A stretch of DNA of 45,908 nt from Acidobacteriota bacterium (GTDB taxonomy: Bacteria > Acidobacteriota > Thermoanaerobaculia > Multivoradales > JBCCEF01): contig JBCCHV010000055.1 of the NCBI GenBank assembly GCA_039028635.1, positions 1-45,908 of the forward strand, read 5' to 3'. A program made the translations under genes and the position numbers. The notes beneath the pieces were generated by a model. The model worked only from the letters and a program-made list of their open reading frames with translations. It had not been told where the DNA came from and ran no database searches. Below are positions 7,457 to 16,675 of this stretch, in pieces (position 1 is the stretch's first letter; every line of letters begins with the position of its first letter).

Positions 7457-8218
7457 ATGGCTGATTACTGGGCAGTACTTGGATACGCTTGCGCACATGG
7501 AGACTCGTTCACAGGACACCTCTCTACCCACTGCAAGATCAAGAGAGATTTCTATGACTTCTTAGTAAGAACTCACAAATTCAGGCTTAACCGATGGGAA
7601 CTCGAATCCCTAAGATACTGCGCCCTCAAACTCGACAAGGGCTATTGGGATGAATTTCAAGGAATTTCGAACACTTGGGGATCTGCACCAAAGGGCCAGC
7701 CAATATGGTCTGACACCAAATGGGATCACAGAGAGTTCCTCGAGTACATCGGCCTGCTATGCATCGATCAAAAATACGCAAGCGATTCCTTCAAAGCCGC
7801 AACTAACTCAGACCCCAACAAACTGATCGAGCAAGTAAGAAACGGTCCAGCCGGGAACTTCCAGGTCCCTCAAGGCATGATCAACACCCAACTTCGACCG
7901 ATTCTATCCAGGCCTTCAAACCTGACCCATTTCGTCAACATATCGAACAACGGCTGGGTCATACCAGCAGCGAAACCATGCGGTGGAGGGGCCATTTTCC
8001 AGGAGGAATATAAGCACTGCGATCCGGATGTCGTCGCACTCAATGAGGCCCTCGAAGCCGTCAAGACGGACGCAGAGCTCTCTTTGATGGGGTACGACCT
8101 CTCGCCGTTCTTGAGAATCCCTCAAGTCGAGCAAGATTTCCTCTACCAAAGCGGAAGAAATCCCTACGATGACCCTGAGGTCCGATCCTATCTGACGGCC
8201 TTGGCACCTCCGCTCTAA
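7457..8218 (+). CDS. Orphan 253-aa protein, function unknown
   Basis: I do not recognise this protein. It starts at ATG 7457, four bases after GGAGG. It is a soluble, aromatic-rich protein (WAVLGYACAHGD, WDEFQGISNTWG, WDHREFLEYIG) with no signal peptide or membrane span. An Asn/Pro-rich middle (PSNLTHFVNISNNGWVIPAAKPCGGG) separates two helical parts. Base composition and codon use (many AGA, ATA and AAA) differ sharply from the flanking high-GC genes, which suggests recent acquisition. It is convergent with the kinase gene and separated from it by a strong hairpin. It could be an accessory or defence-type gene, but nothing in the sequence proves this. Confidence 0.65.
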   Translation: MADYWAVLGYACAHGDSFTGHLSTHCKIKRDFYDFLVRTHKFRLNRWELESLRYCALKLDKGYWDEFQGISNTWGSAPKGQPIWSDTKWDHREFLEYIGLLCIDQKYASDSFKAATNSDPNKLIEQVRNGPAGNFQVPQGMINTQLRPILSRPSNLTHFVNISNNGWVIPAAKPCGGGAIFQEEYKHCDPDVVALNEALEAVKTDAELSLMGYDLSPFLRIPQVEQDFLYQSGRNPYDDPEVRSYLTALAPPL

Positions 8219-8231
8219 CGACCTCTAGATC

Positions 8232-8268
8232 GGGATGGACGGAATTCAGGGCGGCAGCCGTCCATCCC
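8232..8268. terminator. Perfect 11-bp hairpin between convergent genes
   Basis: GGGATGGACGG (8232-8242) pairs perfectly with CCGTCCATCCC (8258-8268) around a 15-nt loop. It lies in the short gap between the stop codons of the 253-aa gene (8218) and the kinase (8324), where a bidirectional terminator is expected. No clean U-run follows on either strand, so intrinsic termination may be weak. Confidence 0.55.
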
Positions 8269-8323
8269 AAAAGCCTCAAAAAAATCGTAAAAACATTGAA
8301 GTGCCACAGCTCACCACATCAGG

Positions 8324-11173
8324 TCAATGTATGGCAGACTCCAGGGCACTCAGTTCAAACCTCCTAAGGACCACGCTAAACGAAGAGTGATCAGGCACCC
8401 CGGGATTAAGATCATCCGCCCTGGCCCTGATTTTCCGCAGCGTCCGCTCGATTCCGGGATCTTCCCAGATCTCGATCGCCTCTAGCGCTTTTAATTCTGC
8501 CTGCGTACAATCACCAGAGAGGAAGGCCTTCTCCGCCTCGATCTGAGCAACGAAAGCACGCGAAAGTCGCGACGGGTAGGCCCGGTCGACCTCTCGAACG
8601 GTTTCTTCAAACGGAATCGCCGTGTCAAATTGACTCGAGATTGCAATAACGGCGGCTCGCCTCAGCTCGCGCAGGTTTCCAGGAGTCGGCGAGAGATCCA
8701 GCAATTCCTTGAGCAGAGAACGCGCGATCTGACTGTTACCCGCGACAACTTCGACTTCCGCGAGAAGAAGCGTCGCCAGGGACCGGTTTCGCGTCGAGCG
8801 TTCTTTCAGTGCCCCCCTTTTTCGAACACCCTCCAAGAGCCTGCGTGCGTCATCCCAACGCTCTTCTAAAATCGCGACTTGCGCTCGGCTAAGATTGCCA
8901 TATTCTAGATACCCTCGTTGGGCAAGCTGTCGAAAGGCGAAGTTAGCCTTCCTTAGATCTCCATCCGCGACGTAGGAGATTCCCTCCGCCCAGAAGTGAT
9001 AGGGGATCCAGTGCTTTCTTCCCTTAGACAGTCTTGCGCGAGCTGCCTCACCGCCCTCGCCCTGTTGAGCACGGAGGAGGGCTGCGGTTCCGATGTTGAC
9101 ACTGTCAGTGTCGCCGCGGCCGGACTCCTCGATCAAATCAATGGCCTCCTGCAAGAAATCGGGGCCCATCTTCTCCCAAACCAGCGCCATCAACCGCTTC
9201 GCTCGCATCGCTTCGGAGGGGATGCCAGCTAGACCATTCAAGACATCCAGCGCCTCTTCGTAACAGAGTCTCTGGCGGGCTGCTGTGGCGATGATCCAGA
9301 GACTGTGGATTGCTCCGTCTACCGAAATCCTCTTTCCCGCAGCCTCCAAGTCTTCGCAGAGAATCACGGCCCCCGAATCCACCGCCTCTGCCAACGAATC
9401 ATCGACCAACCGCAAGGCTTGGGTTCCGTACCGAAGTCCTTCCTCGAAACGACCTTCGGCGTCGAGAGCTTCCACGGCCCTCCAGGAAGCCGCCTTGAAG
9501 GTGGGATCCGCCCTAAAAGCATCGACAAAGTGGAGCGCCGCATCTTCGTACTCACCAGCACGTTCAAGGGTGACGCCTTCTAGATACTCCCCCAGGGCGT
9601 TCCGCCGATGCACTGAAGAAACGGAAACCGGTTCCCACTCGATGGGTTTTTTCCTCTTCGACTCAAGACGGAGTGCAGCACGTGTAAGACGCCGTGTCGC
9701 TCTTGAGATATCTCCATCCAAATCCTGCCACGCAAGGGGCTTTGCTTGGGGATCCCTGAGGAGAGCATGAGTCTCCCAGATTCCGGCTCTGAGGACTGAC
9801 TCAGGATCGGACTCGTCGAGGGCAATCACGTACTTGGCACCAGCTGTTAGAGCCCATAGGCCCAACAAGCCAAGATCCCACTTGCCACAGCTCACACAGA
9901 TCGAGGATTCGAAGGACTCTACCGTCGGTTCTATCGGCCTAATGGTGGCCAGTTGCTTGTAGACCGTCCGCACGATTCGATCTCGATCCGCAGTGTGTGA
10001 AGCGCGAGCCACCGGGGCCACGGCGATCATGATCGCCTCGTCAATGAAAAGCTCCGGCAGTGAATATCGAAGCGCTATCTCTGCCAGGATTGGAATGATC
10101 AACAGGGGTAGGAGCAGCCAACGCATCCGATCGAAACGCAGCGAGCGAGCGGCAGCTGGAGTTTCCGCGGGATCTCGCTCAGGCGCCAGCGCTTCTTCGA
10201 GCTCTGCGGCACTGCTGAACCGATCCTCAGCGAGTGGTGCTATGGCCTTTTCGACGGTGGCCACAAGCTTCTGTGGGATATCCGGACGAAGGTCCCTCAG
10301 CCGTAACCGTTTACCGAGGCGATGGTTCTTGGCGAAGACTCTAGCGTCCTCACCCTGGACAGGAAACTTTGCCGTCAGGAGGTAGAACAGGAGAACACCT
10401 AGGGAGTAGAGGTCCGTCGACCGCGTGCTGAGACCGTTATCCAGGAGCTCGGGAGCCATGTAAGAGAGCGTCCCGGATAGGGCACGCGAGCCCCGACCCA
10501 AGCCGTCAACTTCACAGCCAATGCCGAAGTCTACGAGAACGATGCGGCCACCTTTCTCCCTCAGGACGTTCTGAGCCTTGATGTCACGGTGCAGGAGATT
10601 GGCGCCGTGAGCTGCCGCAAGAGCCCGGCACAGCGTCATGCCGATCGAGACCACCTCATCGGCACCGAACCTGCCTTGGTACTTCATAATCTCGGCCAGT
10701 GACTTGCCGTTTACCAGCTCCATCACAAAGCCCGTTCGCCCATTGTGTTCATCAGCGTCCCTCACCCGAACCACGTTGACATGCTGGATCGCCTCGAGAC
10801 GCCGAGCCTCTTCCAGGAAAAGCTCTCCCTGACTCGGCTGCGACCCACCAAGAAGCTTGAGAGCAACCTCTCCTCCAGTCCCGGAATGCACGGCCCGGAA
10901 TACCTCACCGAATCCGCCTTGGCCTAGGCGCTCTAAAATGCGGTACCGCCCCCACCCCCCCAGGGCAATGGGGCCTGTCCGAAGCTCCTTTTCTTGCCCG
11001 TTGAGCCGGCGGGTCGAGAGAGGACTTCGGCTTTCGACACCTATCTGCGATAGCAGAACGAGAAGCTTGGCGCCTTCGTCGCCTGTCTCTTCGAGGCTTT
11101 GGCGATGGCTTGAATCGAGTGGACGGAGGCCTAGAAGGGCTTCGACGACCTTCTCGAACGAGTCTTCACTCAT
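8324..11173 (-). CDS. Receptor-type Ser/Thr protein kinase with TPR-like C-terminus
   Basis: A 949-aa protein. The kinase domain spans about residues 77-330: glycine loop GQGGFGEV (84-91), Lys106 in VALK, HRDIKAQN (195-202), DFG (215-217) and APE (240-242). All catalytic residues are present, so it should be active. One membrane span (about 351-370) leads to a long helical region (about 385-930) with degenerate TPR-like repeats, presumably outside the cytoplasm. The first 75 residues are a small helical domain. Its start codon lies inside the sigma-factor gene (8-bp overlap), so the two are translationally coupled. Linked ECF sigma and Ser/Thr kinase genes are known in Planctomycetes and Acidobacteria, where phosphorylation is proposed to control the sigma factor. 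The gene is moderately AT-richer than the flanks. Confidence 0.9.
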   Translation of the reverse strand: MSEDSFEKVVEALLGLRPLDSSHRQSLEETGDEGAKLLVLLSQIGVESRSPLSTRRLNGQEKELRTGPIALGGWGRYRILERLGQGGFGEVFRAVHSGTGGEVALKLLGGSQPSQGELFLEEARRLEAIQHVNVVRVRDADEHNGRTGFVMELVNGKSLAEIMKYQGRFGADEVVSIGMTLCRALAAAHGANLLHRDIKAQNVLREKGGRIVLVDFGIGCEVDGLGRGSRALSGTLSYMAPELLDNGLSTRSTDLYSLGVLLFYLLTAKFPVQGEDARVFAKNHRLGKRLRLRDLRPDIPQKLVATVEKAIAPLAEDRFSSAAELEEALAPERDPAETPAAARSLRFDRMRWLLLPLLIIPILAEIALRYSLPELFIDEAIMIAVAPVARASHTADRDRIVRTVYKQLATIRPIEPTVESFESSICVSCGKWDLGLLGLWALTAGAKYVIALDESDPESVLRAGIWETHALLRDPQAKPLAWQDLDGDISRATRRLTRAALRLESKRKKPIEWEPVSVSSVHRRNALGEYLEGVTLERAGEYEDAALHFVDAFRADPTFKAASWRAVEALDAEGRFEEGLRYGTQALRLVDDSLAEAVDSGAVILCEDLEAAGKRISVDGAIHSLWIIATAARQRLCYEEALDVLNGLAGIPSEAMRAKRLMALVWEKMGPDFLQEAIDLIEESGRGDTDSVNIGTAALLRAQQGEGGEAARARLSKGRKHWIPYHFWAEGISYVADGDLRKANFAFRQLAQRGYLEYGNLSRAQVAILEERWDDARRLLEGVRKRGALKERSTRNRSLATLLLAEVEVVAGNSQIARSLLKELLDLSPTPGNLRELRRAAVIAISSQFDTAIPFEETVREVDRAYPSRLSRAFVAQIEAEKAFLSGDCTQAELKALEAIEIWEDPGIERTLRKIRARADDLNPGVPDHSSFSVVLRRFELSALESAIH

Positions 11174-11738
11174 CCCTGACCAGGTTCTTCGCCAGCTTCT
11201 CTACCGCCCGCTTGGTGGCAACCCGGGCAGCGTCGGGACTCGGGCTGCCCGCATGAAGTTGAACTTCCTTCCAGGACATCCCCAGGAATACCCGAGCAAC
11301 AATCAAGTCGGCTTCCGATTCCTTGAGCTGCCCGAGTGCAAGCTCGAGTGCCTTCCACTTCTGGTTCATGAGCATCCTTTCAAGCGGAGAGGTCACATTG
11401 ACTTGCTCCGGCGCCGGCAGATCGCTCCGCTTAAACTCTCGGCAGTTCCAAGTTTTGGCCAGATTCTTGACGGTTCGAAAGAGAAAGGGCTGAAAAGAAA
11501 CGCCCAGCGACAGATCGAAGTCATTGAGCCGTTCCAAGCTCCGAAGAAACGCCTCTTGGACGAGGTCACTGGTGTCGTGGGCATCTCGAGCACGCCCCAC
11601 GAGAAACCCGTGAGCGAACCGCTGCAAACGGGGATCATAGCGCTCGACCAGAAGATCCCGAGCCTGAGGGTCACCTTGCTGGAACCGAAGAATAAGAAGT
11701 ACCGAAGTCGCCTCAACTACAGGAGTAGTCTGGCTCAC
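11166..11738 (-). CDS. ECF-type sigma factor coupled to a Ser/Thr kinase
   Basis: A 190-aa sigma70-family protein. Sigma2 occupies about residues 15-90 (ILRFQQGDPQARDLLVERY, DLVQEAFLRSLERLNDF, then FLFRTVKNLAKTW). Sigma4 occupies about 120-185 (ALGQLKESEADLIVARVFLGMSW). I chose GTG 11738 because GGGAGG lies six bases upstream; the longer frame from TTG 11765 would run through that ribosome site. No anti-sigma gene is fused or adjacent on this strand. Its 3' end overlaps the kinase start by 8 bp, implying regulation by phosphorylation rather than a classical anti-sigma (inference from known kinase-linked ECF groups). Confidence 0.87.
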   Translation of the reverse strand: MSQTTPVVEATSVLLILRFQQGDPQARDLLVERYDPRLQRFAHGFLVGRARDAHDTSDLVQEAFLRSLERLNDFDLSLGVSFQPFLFRTVKNLAKTWNCREFKRSDLPAPEQVNVTSPLERMLMNQKWKALELALGQLKESEADLIVARVFLGMSWKEVQLHAGSPSPDAARVATKRAVEKLAKNLVRDE

Positions 11739-11964
11739 AGCACACCTCCCTAAGGGATTAGACAACGACGCCGCATTAGTACATCTCTCTTCATATAAAG
11801 ATAAATGATCGTCCGGATACGAGAAATTCTAAGCAAAAGCTGCGCCAGAACCAAGAAATCGGTTCTTCTGAATATTCTCTGTTCGCTTTCTTCACCTCAC
11901 TGGTTCTTCTCTTGGATCCATCTGCTTATGACGAGAGCAGGTCTTCAATTCGAGAGGAGAACCA
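11739..11964. promoter_or_regulatory. Divergent control region between two sigma-factor genes
   Basis: This 226-bp AT-rich region separates the minus-strand ECF/kinase operon from the plus-strand sigma gene. It contains the inverted repeat AGAACC (11847-11852) and GGTTCT (11861-11866), with 8 nt between the arms. The direct repeat GGTTCTTCT occurs at 11861-11869 and 11902-11910, and AGAACCA recurs at 11958-11964, abutting the plus-strand start. A related palindrome lies upstream of the zinc-finger gene (13103-13116). These are candidate operators or ECF promoter elements. An A/T-rich segment at 11785-11810 may hold the minus-strand -10, but no exact promoter is claimed. Confidence 0.5.
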
Positions 11965-12711
11965 ATGGACGAATCGGATGCGCGCGCACTGTTCGAAGAA
12001 GCATTCCCCCTCATTCATCGAGTCATCAGCCTCCGAGCCAACCGCGGTCGCCAAATTGGCATTGATGCAGACGAGTTTCGATCTTACGCTCTCTACAAGC
12101 TGATCGAGAGCGACTACCGAATCCTCCGTCGGTACCGCGGTCGGAGCAGTCTTAAAACCTATCTGACCACCGTCGTCCATCGGCTCTTCATGGACTTCCG
12201 GATCCACTGCTGGGGTCGCTGGCGCCCTTCGCAGACAGCCGTCGGCTTGGGAGTCCTGGCCATTGAGCTCGAACAGCTCCTGGCACGCGATGGCTTCTCG
12301 TTGACCGAGGCCGTTGCCTTGATCCGGTCTCAGAACCCCAGAATCGATCCGGATGAACTCGAAGCTCTCGCCACACAGCTGCCTTCGCGGCTTCCCATCC
12401 GATTCGAGGGGGAGGAATCGCTCGCTCGCATCACCGACGATCGGAATCCTGCAGCAGACGCCCTAGCAGACGGACGAGGTCGGGAAGTCTCCGCCGCGCT
12501 TGGGGCGGCCTGGCGATCCCTCGAGGCGGAGGATCGCCTCATATTGAAGCTTCATTTCCGTGAGGGTCTCACGGTCGCCAAGATCGCCCGACTCCTCTGC
12601 CTCGAGCAGAAGCCTCTCTACCGACGAATCGAGCGGTCATTGAGGTGTATCAGGGTTCATCTCGAAGACTCGAGGATCACTGCTGAACTGGTTCGGGATC
12701 TCTTAACCTAA
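11965..12711 (+). CDS. ECF-like sigma factor with long inter-domain linker
   Basis: A 248-aa sigma70-like protein. Sigma2 covers about residues 5-85 (ALFEEAFPLIHRVIS, DEFRSYALYKLIE, then GRSSLKTYLTTVVHRLFMDF). Sigma4 covers about 175-235 (SLEAEDRLILKLHFREGLTVAKIARLL, with a recognition helix near LEQKPLYRRIERSL). The roughly 90-residue linker is longer than in ordinary ECF factors and contains its own helical segment (LTEAVALIRSQNPRIDPDELEALATQL). Start ATG 11965 follows GAGAGGAG. It is divergent from the kinase-linked sigma gene. Its last 9 bp overlap the zinc-finger gene on the opposite strand. Confidence 0.85.
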   Translation: MDESDARALFEEAFPLIHRVISLRANRGRQIGIDADEFRSYALYKLIESDYRILRRYRGRSSLKTYLTTVVHRLFMDFRIHCWGRWRPSQTAVGLGVLAIELEQLLARDGFSLTEAVALIRSQNPRIDPDELEALATQLPSRLPIRFEGEESLARITDDRNPAADALADGRGREVSAALGAAWRSLEAEDRLILKLHFREGLTVAKIARLLCLEQKPLYRRIERSLRCIRVHLEDSRITAELVRDLLT

Positions 12712-12999
12712 CCACCAAGCCATCAACCTCTCTGTCAGGCTTGACGGTGGTTCGCTTTCTTCGACTCCTCGTTGGACGCTGCGAGCGGAGCGAATGAAGA
12801 TCGCATAGCAGCGATCACAGGCGCCAAGGTGCTGACGCACTTTGGCGCTTTCGTTTGAGCCAAGGCCACCGTCGATGAGAGCCGCGAGTACCTCTGGCAA
12901 TACGCAACGCCTTTCGAGGCTGATCGTCGATCGTACTTTCTCCGCCTTTGGCAGCCCTGCCTCGGCAGGCCGTCCTTTGTGGCGGTCCGAAGTGCTCAT
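12703..12999 (-). CDS. Zinc-finger anti-sigma-like protein
   Basis: A 98-aa soluble protein with a putative zinc-finger (zf-HC2/ZAS) motif: His57-x3-Cys61-x2-Cys64, with Cys32 about 25 residues upstream as a possible fourth ligand. ZAS domains bind and inhibit ECF sigma factors. Here there is no membrane span, so it would be a cytosolic anti-sigma. Start ATG 12999 is firm, with GAGGAGG five bases upstream. It is encoded tail to tail with the sigma gene at 11965 (9-bp overlap), unlike the usual co-directional sigma/anti-sigma operon. A GAACCA-AC-TGGTTC palindrome lies about 105 bp upstream of its start. Confidence 0.72.
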   Translation of the reverse strand: MSTSDRHKGRPAEAGLPKAEKVRSTISLERRCVLPEVLAALIDGGLGSNESAKVRQHLGACDRCYAIFIRSARSVQRGVEESEPPSSLTERLMAWWLG

Positions 13000-13102
13000 C
13001 GCACCTCCTCACTGCTTGGAGCTTTCCCTGCGTCGGACTGGATCTCGGTGCACTCGATCGATACGTCATATCCGCCTCCATAACACCTGAAGAGACGGAC
13101 AA

Positions 13103-13116
13103 GAACCAACTGGTTC
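13103..13116. promoter_or_regulatory. GAACCA/TGGTTC palindrome upstream of the zinc-finger gene
   Basis: GAACCA (13103-13108) and TGGTTC (13111-13116) form a perfect palindrome with a 2-nt spacer. The same half-site occurs at 11847, 11861, 11902 and 11958 in the control region of the divergent sigma genes. This may be a shared operator, or a sigma-recognition element since ECF -35 boxes often contain GGAAC/GAACC. That reading is inference from recurrence. Confidence 0.45.
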
Positions 13117-13196
13117 ACTCAAGACTAAAGAGTATTCCGACAAGCAAATTTCAGAACAAGCAAGAGACTCCTCGAAAGAGCCTCGGCTTTGCCCCC

Positions 13197-14351
13197 CTAC
13201 CAGCGCTCGATTCTCTTCTTGCGCTCTTGACAGACCTTGGGGGGCTTGGCGGGGAAGTGCTGGAGGACGTCGCCGGACTGGACGGAGGCGCCGGTACCGG
13301 TGTAGCGCTCGGTGAGCTCGACGGTGAGGCGGCTGGCGACATCGCAGTGGCCCTGGCCGGAGGCGATCAGGGAGAGGGTGAAGAGCAGGGCGACGACGAC
13401 GGCGGCGAAGCGGTGGCTCCAGGCTGCGGAGCGCTGCGGGCCACTCGGCGTGACGATGTGCTCAATGCGCCGTTCGAGGTCCGAGGCGGTGGCGGCGGCT
13501 CCCGGAATGGCCCGCGGCGAGAGGTTTCCGGGCAGGGTGCTCTCGAGCCCGAAGCGCACCACCTTGAGAAGCCCTCGGGCGTAGAGCTTGGGCTCGCCGA
13601 GGACCGCCACGACGCGTTCGTCGCAGGCCCGCTCGCGCTCGGCGAGCAGGCGACGGTCGAGCCACCAGACCAAGGGGTGGAACCAGAAGACCGCCCGCAG
13701 GAAGGACTGCAGCGAGGCGATCAGGTTGTCGCGCCGGCGAACGTGCTCGAGCTCGTGCACCAGGACCGCATCGAGCTCGTCGGCGCTGAGGTGCTGGCCC
13801 AGCCCCACCGGCAGCAGCAGGACCGGCCGGCGAACTCCCCAAACGGCCGGCGACGGCAGGTCGTCGACCCAGCGACAGGTGATTGCTCGATCGACGCCGG
13901 CATGGCGACGGGCGCGCGTGATCACCGGCGCCAGCGGATGATCATCGGCCAAGGGCCGGCCACTGCGCGCCAAGGCCACCAGAGAACGACGCAAGCGCCA
14001 CTGTCGAGACGCCAGCCAGACAGCGCCGGCGGCCCAGACCAGGAGCAGAGCGAAGCCGACCGTCCCGAACAGGTTCTCGGCTCCCGCCAAGGGCGAGGCC
14101 AAGCCATCGGCGCGCCACCAGGAGAGGGAAGCCACGTTCGGCATCGGCAGACCGAGGGCGCGGCCACAGCTCACCACCACCGCCGTCGGCAGCAGGAACT
14201 TGAGCGAGGCGACGAGCAAGAGGCGATGGCGGATGCGAGCCGGCGACCGACGCAGGCCGATCGTCAGCAGCACGACGAGAACGGCGAACAGCGTCGCCTC
14301 CCAGAGGTGATTGACCAGGAATCCACCCCAATCGGAGAACCTCTCGATCAT
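13197..14351 (-). CDS. BlaR1-type M56 membrane metalloprotease without sensor domain
   Basis: A 384-aa polytopic protein. Hydrophobic segments occur at about 13-30, 40-58, 90-112 and 318-336. A cytoplasmic zincin motif His199-Glu-Leu-Glu-His203 is followed by RRDN and WFHPLVWWLDRRLLAERERACDERV, the M56 signature with the third ligand Glu. Canonical BlaR1/MecR1 carry a roughly 250-residue penicillin-binding sensor after the last span. Here only about 50 residues follow (with two Cys), so the signal must be different. It lies 38 bp downstream of the BlaI gene. Start ATG 14351 follows GGAGG by 11 bases. Expected role: it cleaves or triggers loss of BlaI upon an envelope signal. Confidence 0.85.
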   Translation of the reverse strand: MIERFSDWGGFLVNHLWEATLFAVLVVLLTIGLRRSPARIRHRLLLVASLKFLLPTAVVVSCGRALGLPMPNVASLSWWRADGLASPLAGAENLFGTVGFALLLVWAAGAVWLASRQWRLRRSLVALARSGRPLADDHPLAPVITRARRHAGVDRAITCRWVDDLPSPAVWGVRRPVLLLPVGLGQHLSADELDAVLVHELEHVRRRDNLIASLQSFLRAVFWFHPLVWWLDRRLLAERERACDERVVAVLGEPKLYARGLLKVVRFGLESTLPGNLSPRAIPGAAATASDLERRIEHIVTPSGPQRSAAWSHRFAAVVVALLFTLSLIASGQGHCDVASRLTVELTERYTGTGASVQSGDVLQHFPAKPPKVCQERKKRIERW

Positions 14352-14389
14352 CGCTTGCAGCACCTCCGCGCCCCCTGCAATCGTCGTCC

Positions 14390-14764
14390 TCAGTCGTCGT
14401 CGAGGAGCTTCTCGGCCTGCTTGAGATCCTCGAGGCTGAGCCGTCCGGACTCCACCAGGTGGGCCATCAGCGGAGCCGGCGAGCCGCCGAAGACCTCGAG
14501 GAAGTCGTCGATCAGGCGGCGATAGGCGACGTTGCGACTGACCGCCGGTTCGTAGATATGGGCATTGCCAATCTTGCGAACCAAGCGAATCGCCTTCTTC
14601 TCTTCGAGTCGGCGGACGATGGTTTGTACGGTGGTGTAGGCCGGTTGTTTCCGCGTCGGCAGAGCTTCGAGAAGCTCGCGCACGGAAGCCCGGCCGAGCC
14701 GCCACAGCTCGTCCATCACCTCGAGCTCGAAGCGCGTCAGCTTGATGGCTTTCTGGCGTTTCAT
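14390..14764 (-). CDS. BlaI/MecI/CopY-family repressor
   Basis: A 124-aa winged-helix repressor of typical length. Residues 8-75 match the family: LTRFELEVMDELWRLG, SVRELLEAL, AYTTVQTIVRRLEEKKAI (recognition helix) and the wing VRKIGNAHIYEP. The C-terminal helices (80-124) form the dimerisation part. It is first in a two-gene unit with the M56 protease. A TGTAGTA half-site (plus-strand 14779-14785) sits just before the ribosome site and resembles BlaI-family operator halves, so autorepression is likely (inference). No beta-lactamase gene is in the window. Confidence 0.88.
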   Translation of the reverse strand: MKRQKAIKLTRFELEVMDELWRLGRASVRELLEALPTRKQPAYTTVQTIVRRLEEKKAIRLVRKIGNAHIYEPAVSRNVAYRRLIDDFLEVFGGSPAPLMAHLVESGRLSLEDLKQAEKLLDDD

Positions 14765-14803
14765 CGCGTTCCCCTTCCTACTACAGAGTGCGGAGATGCT
14801 AAC

Positions 14804-14828
14804 ACGGGGCCCGTCGACCGGACCCCGT
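14804..14828. terminator. Hairpin between the M2 peptidase and BlaI genes
   Basis: ACGGGG (14804-14809) pairs with CCCCGT (14823-14828), with inner CCG/CGG pairs around TCGA. It lies 17-41 bp past the M2 peptidase stop codon on the minus strand and upstream of blaI. No U-run follows, so it may be a weak terminator or part of the blaI control region. Confidence 0.4.
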
Positions 14829-14844
14829 CGCTGGCGTCAGGTGG

Positions 14845-16653
<1,809 letters not shown>

Positions 16654-16675
16654 GGGTACTCTCCAGTCGGTTGGT

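Noticed and set aside
7600-7640. A T-loop-like string (CTCGAATCC) suggesting a tRNA
   Set aside because: It lies inside the 253-aa coding frame, and no cloverleaf arms or acceptor stem could be drawn around it.
12948-14525. A plus-strand frame opposite the zinc-finger and BlaR1 genes
   Set aside because: It is antisense to recognisable M56 and BlaI genes and is compositionally biased.
14390-14764. Reading the BlaI/BlaR1 pair as beta-lactam resistance
   Set aside because: The protease lacks the penicillin-binding sensor domain and no beta-lactamase or PBP gene is in view.
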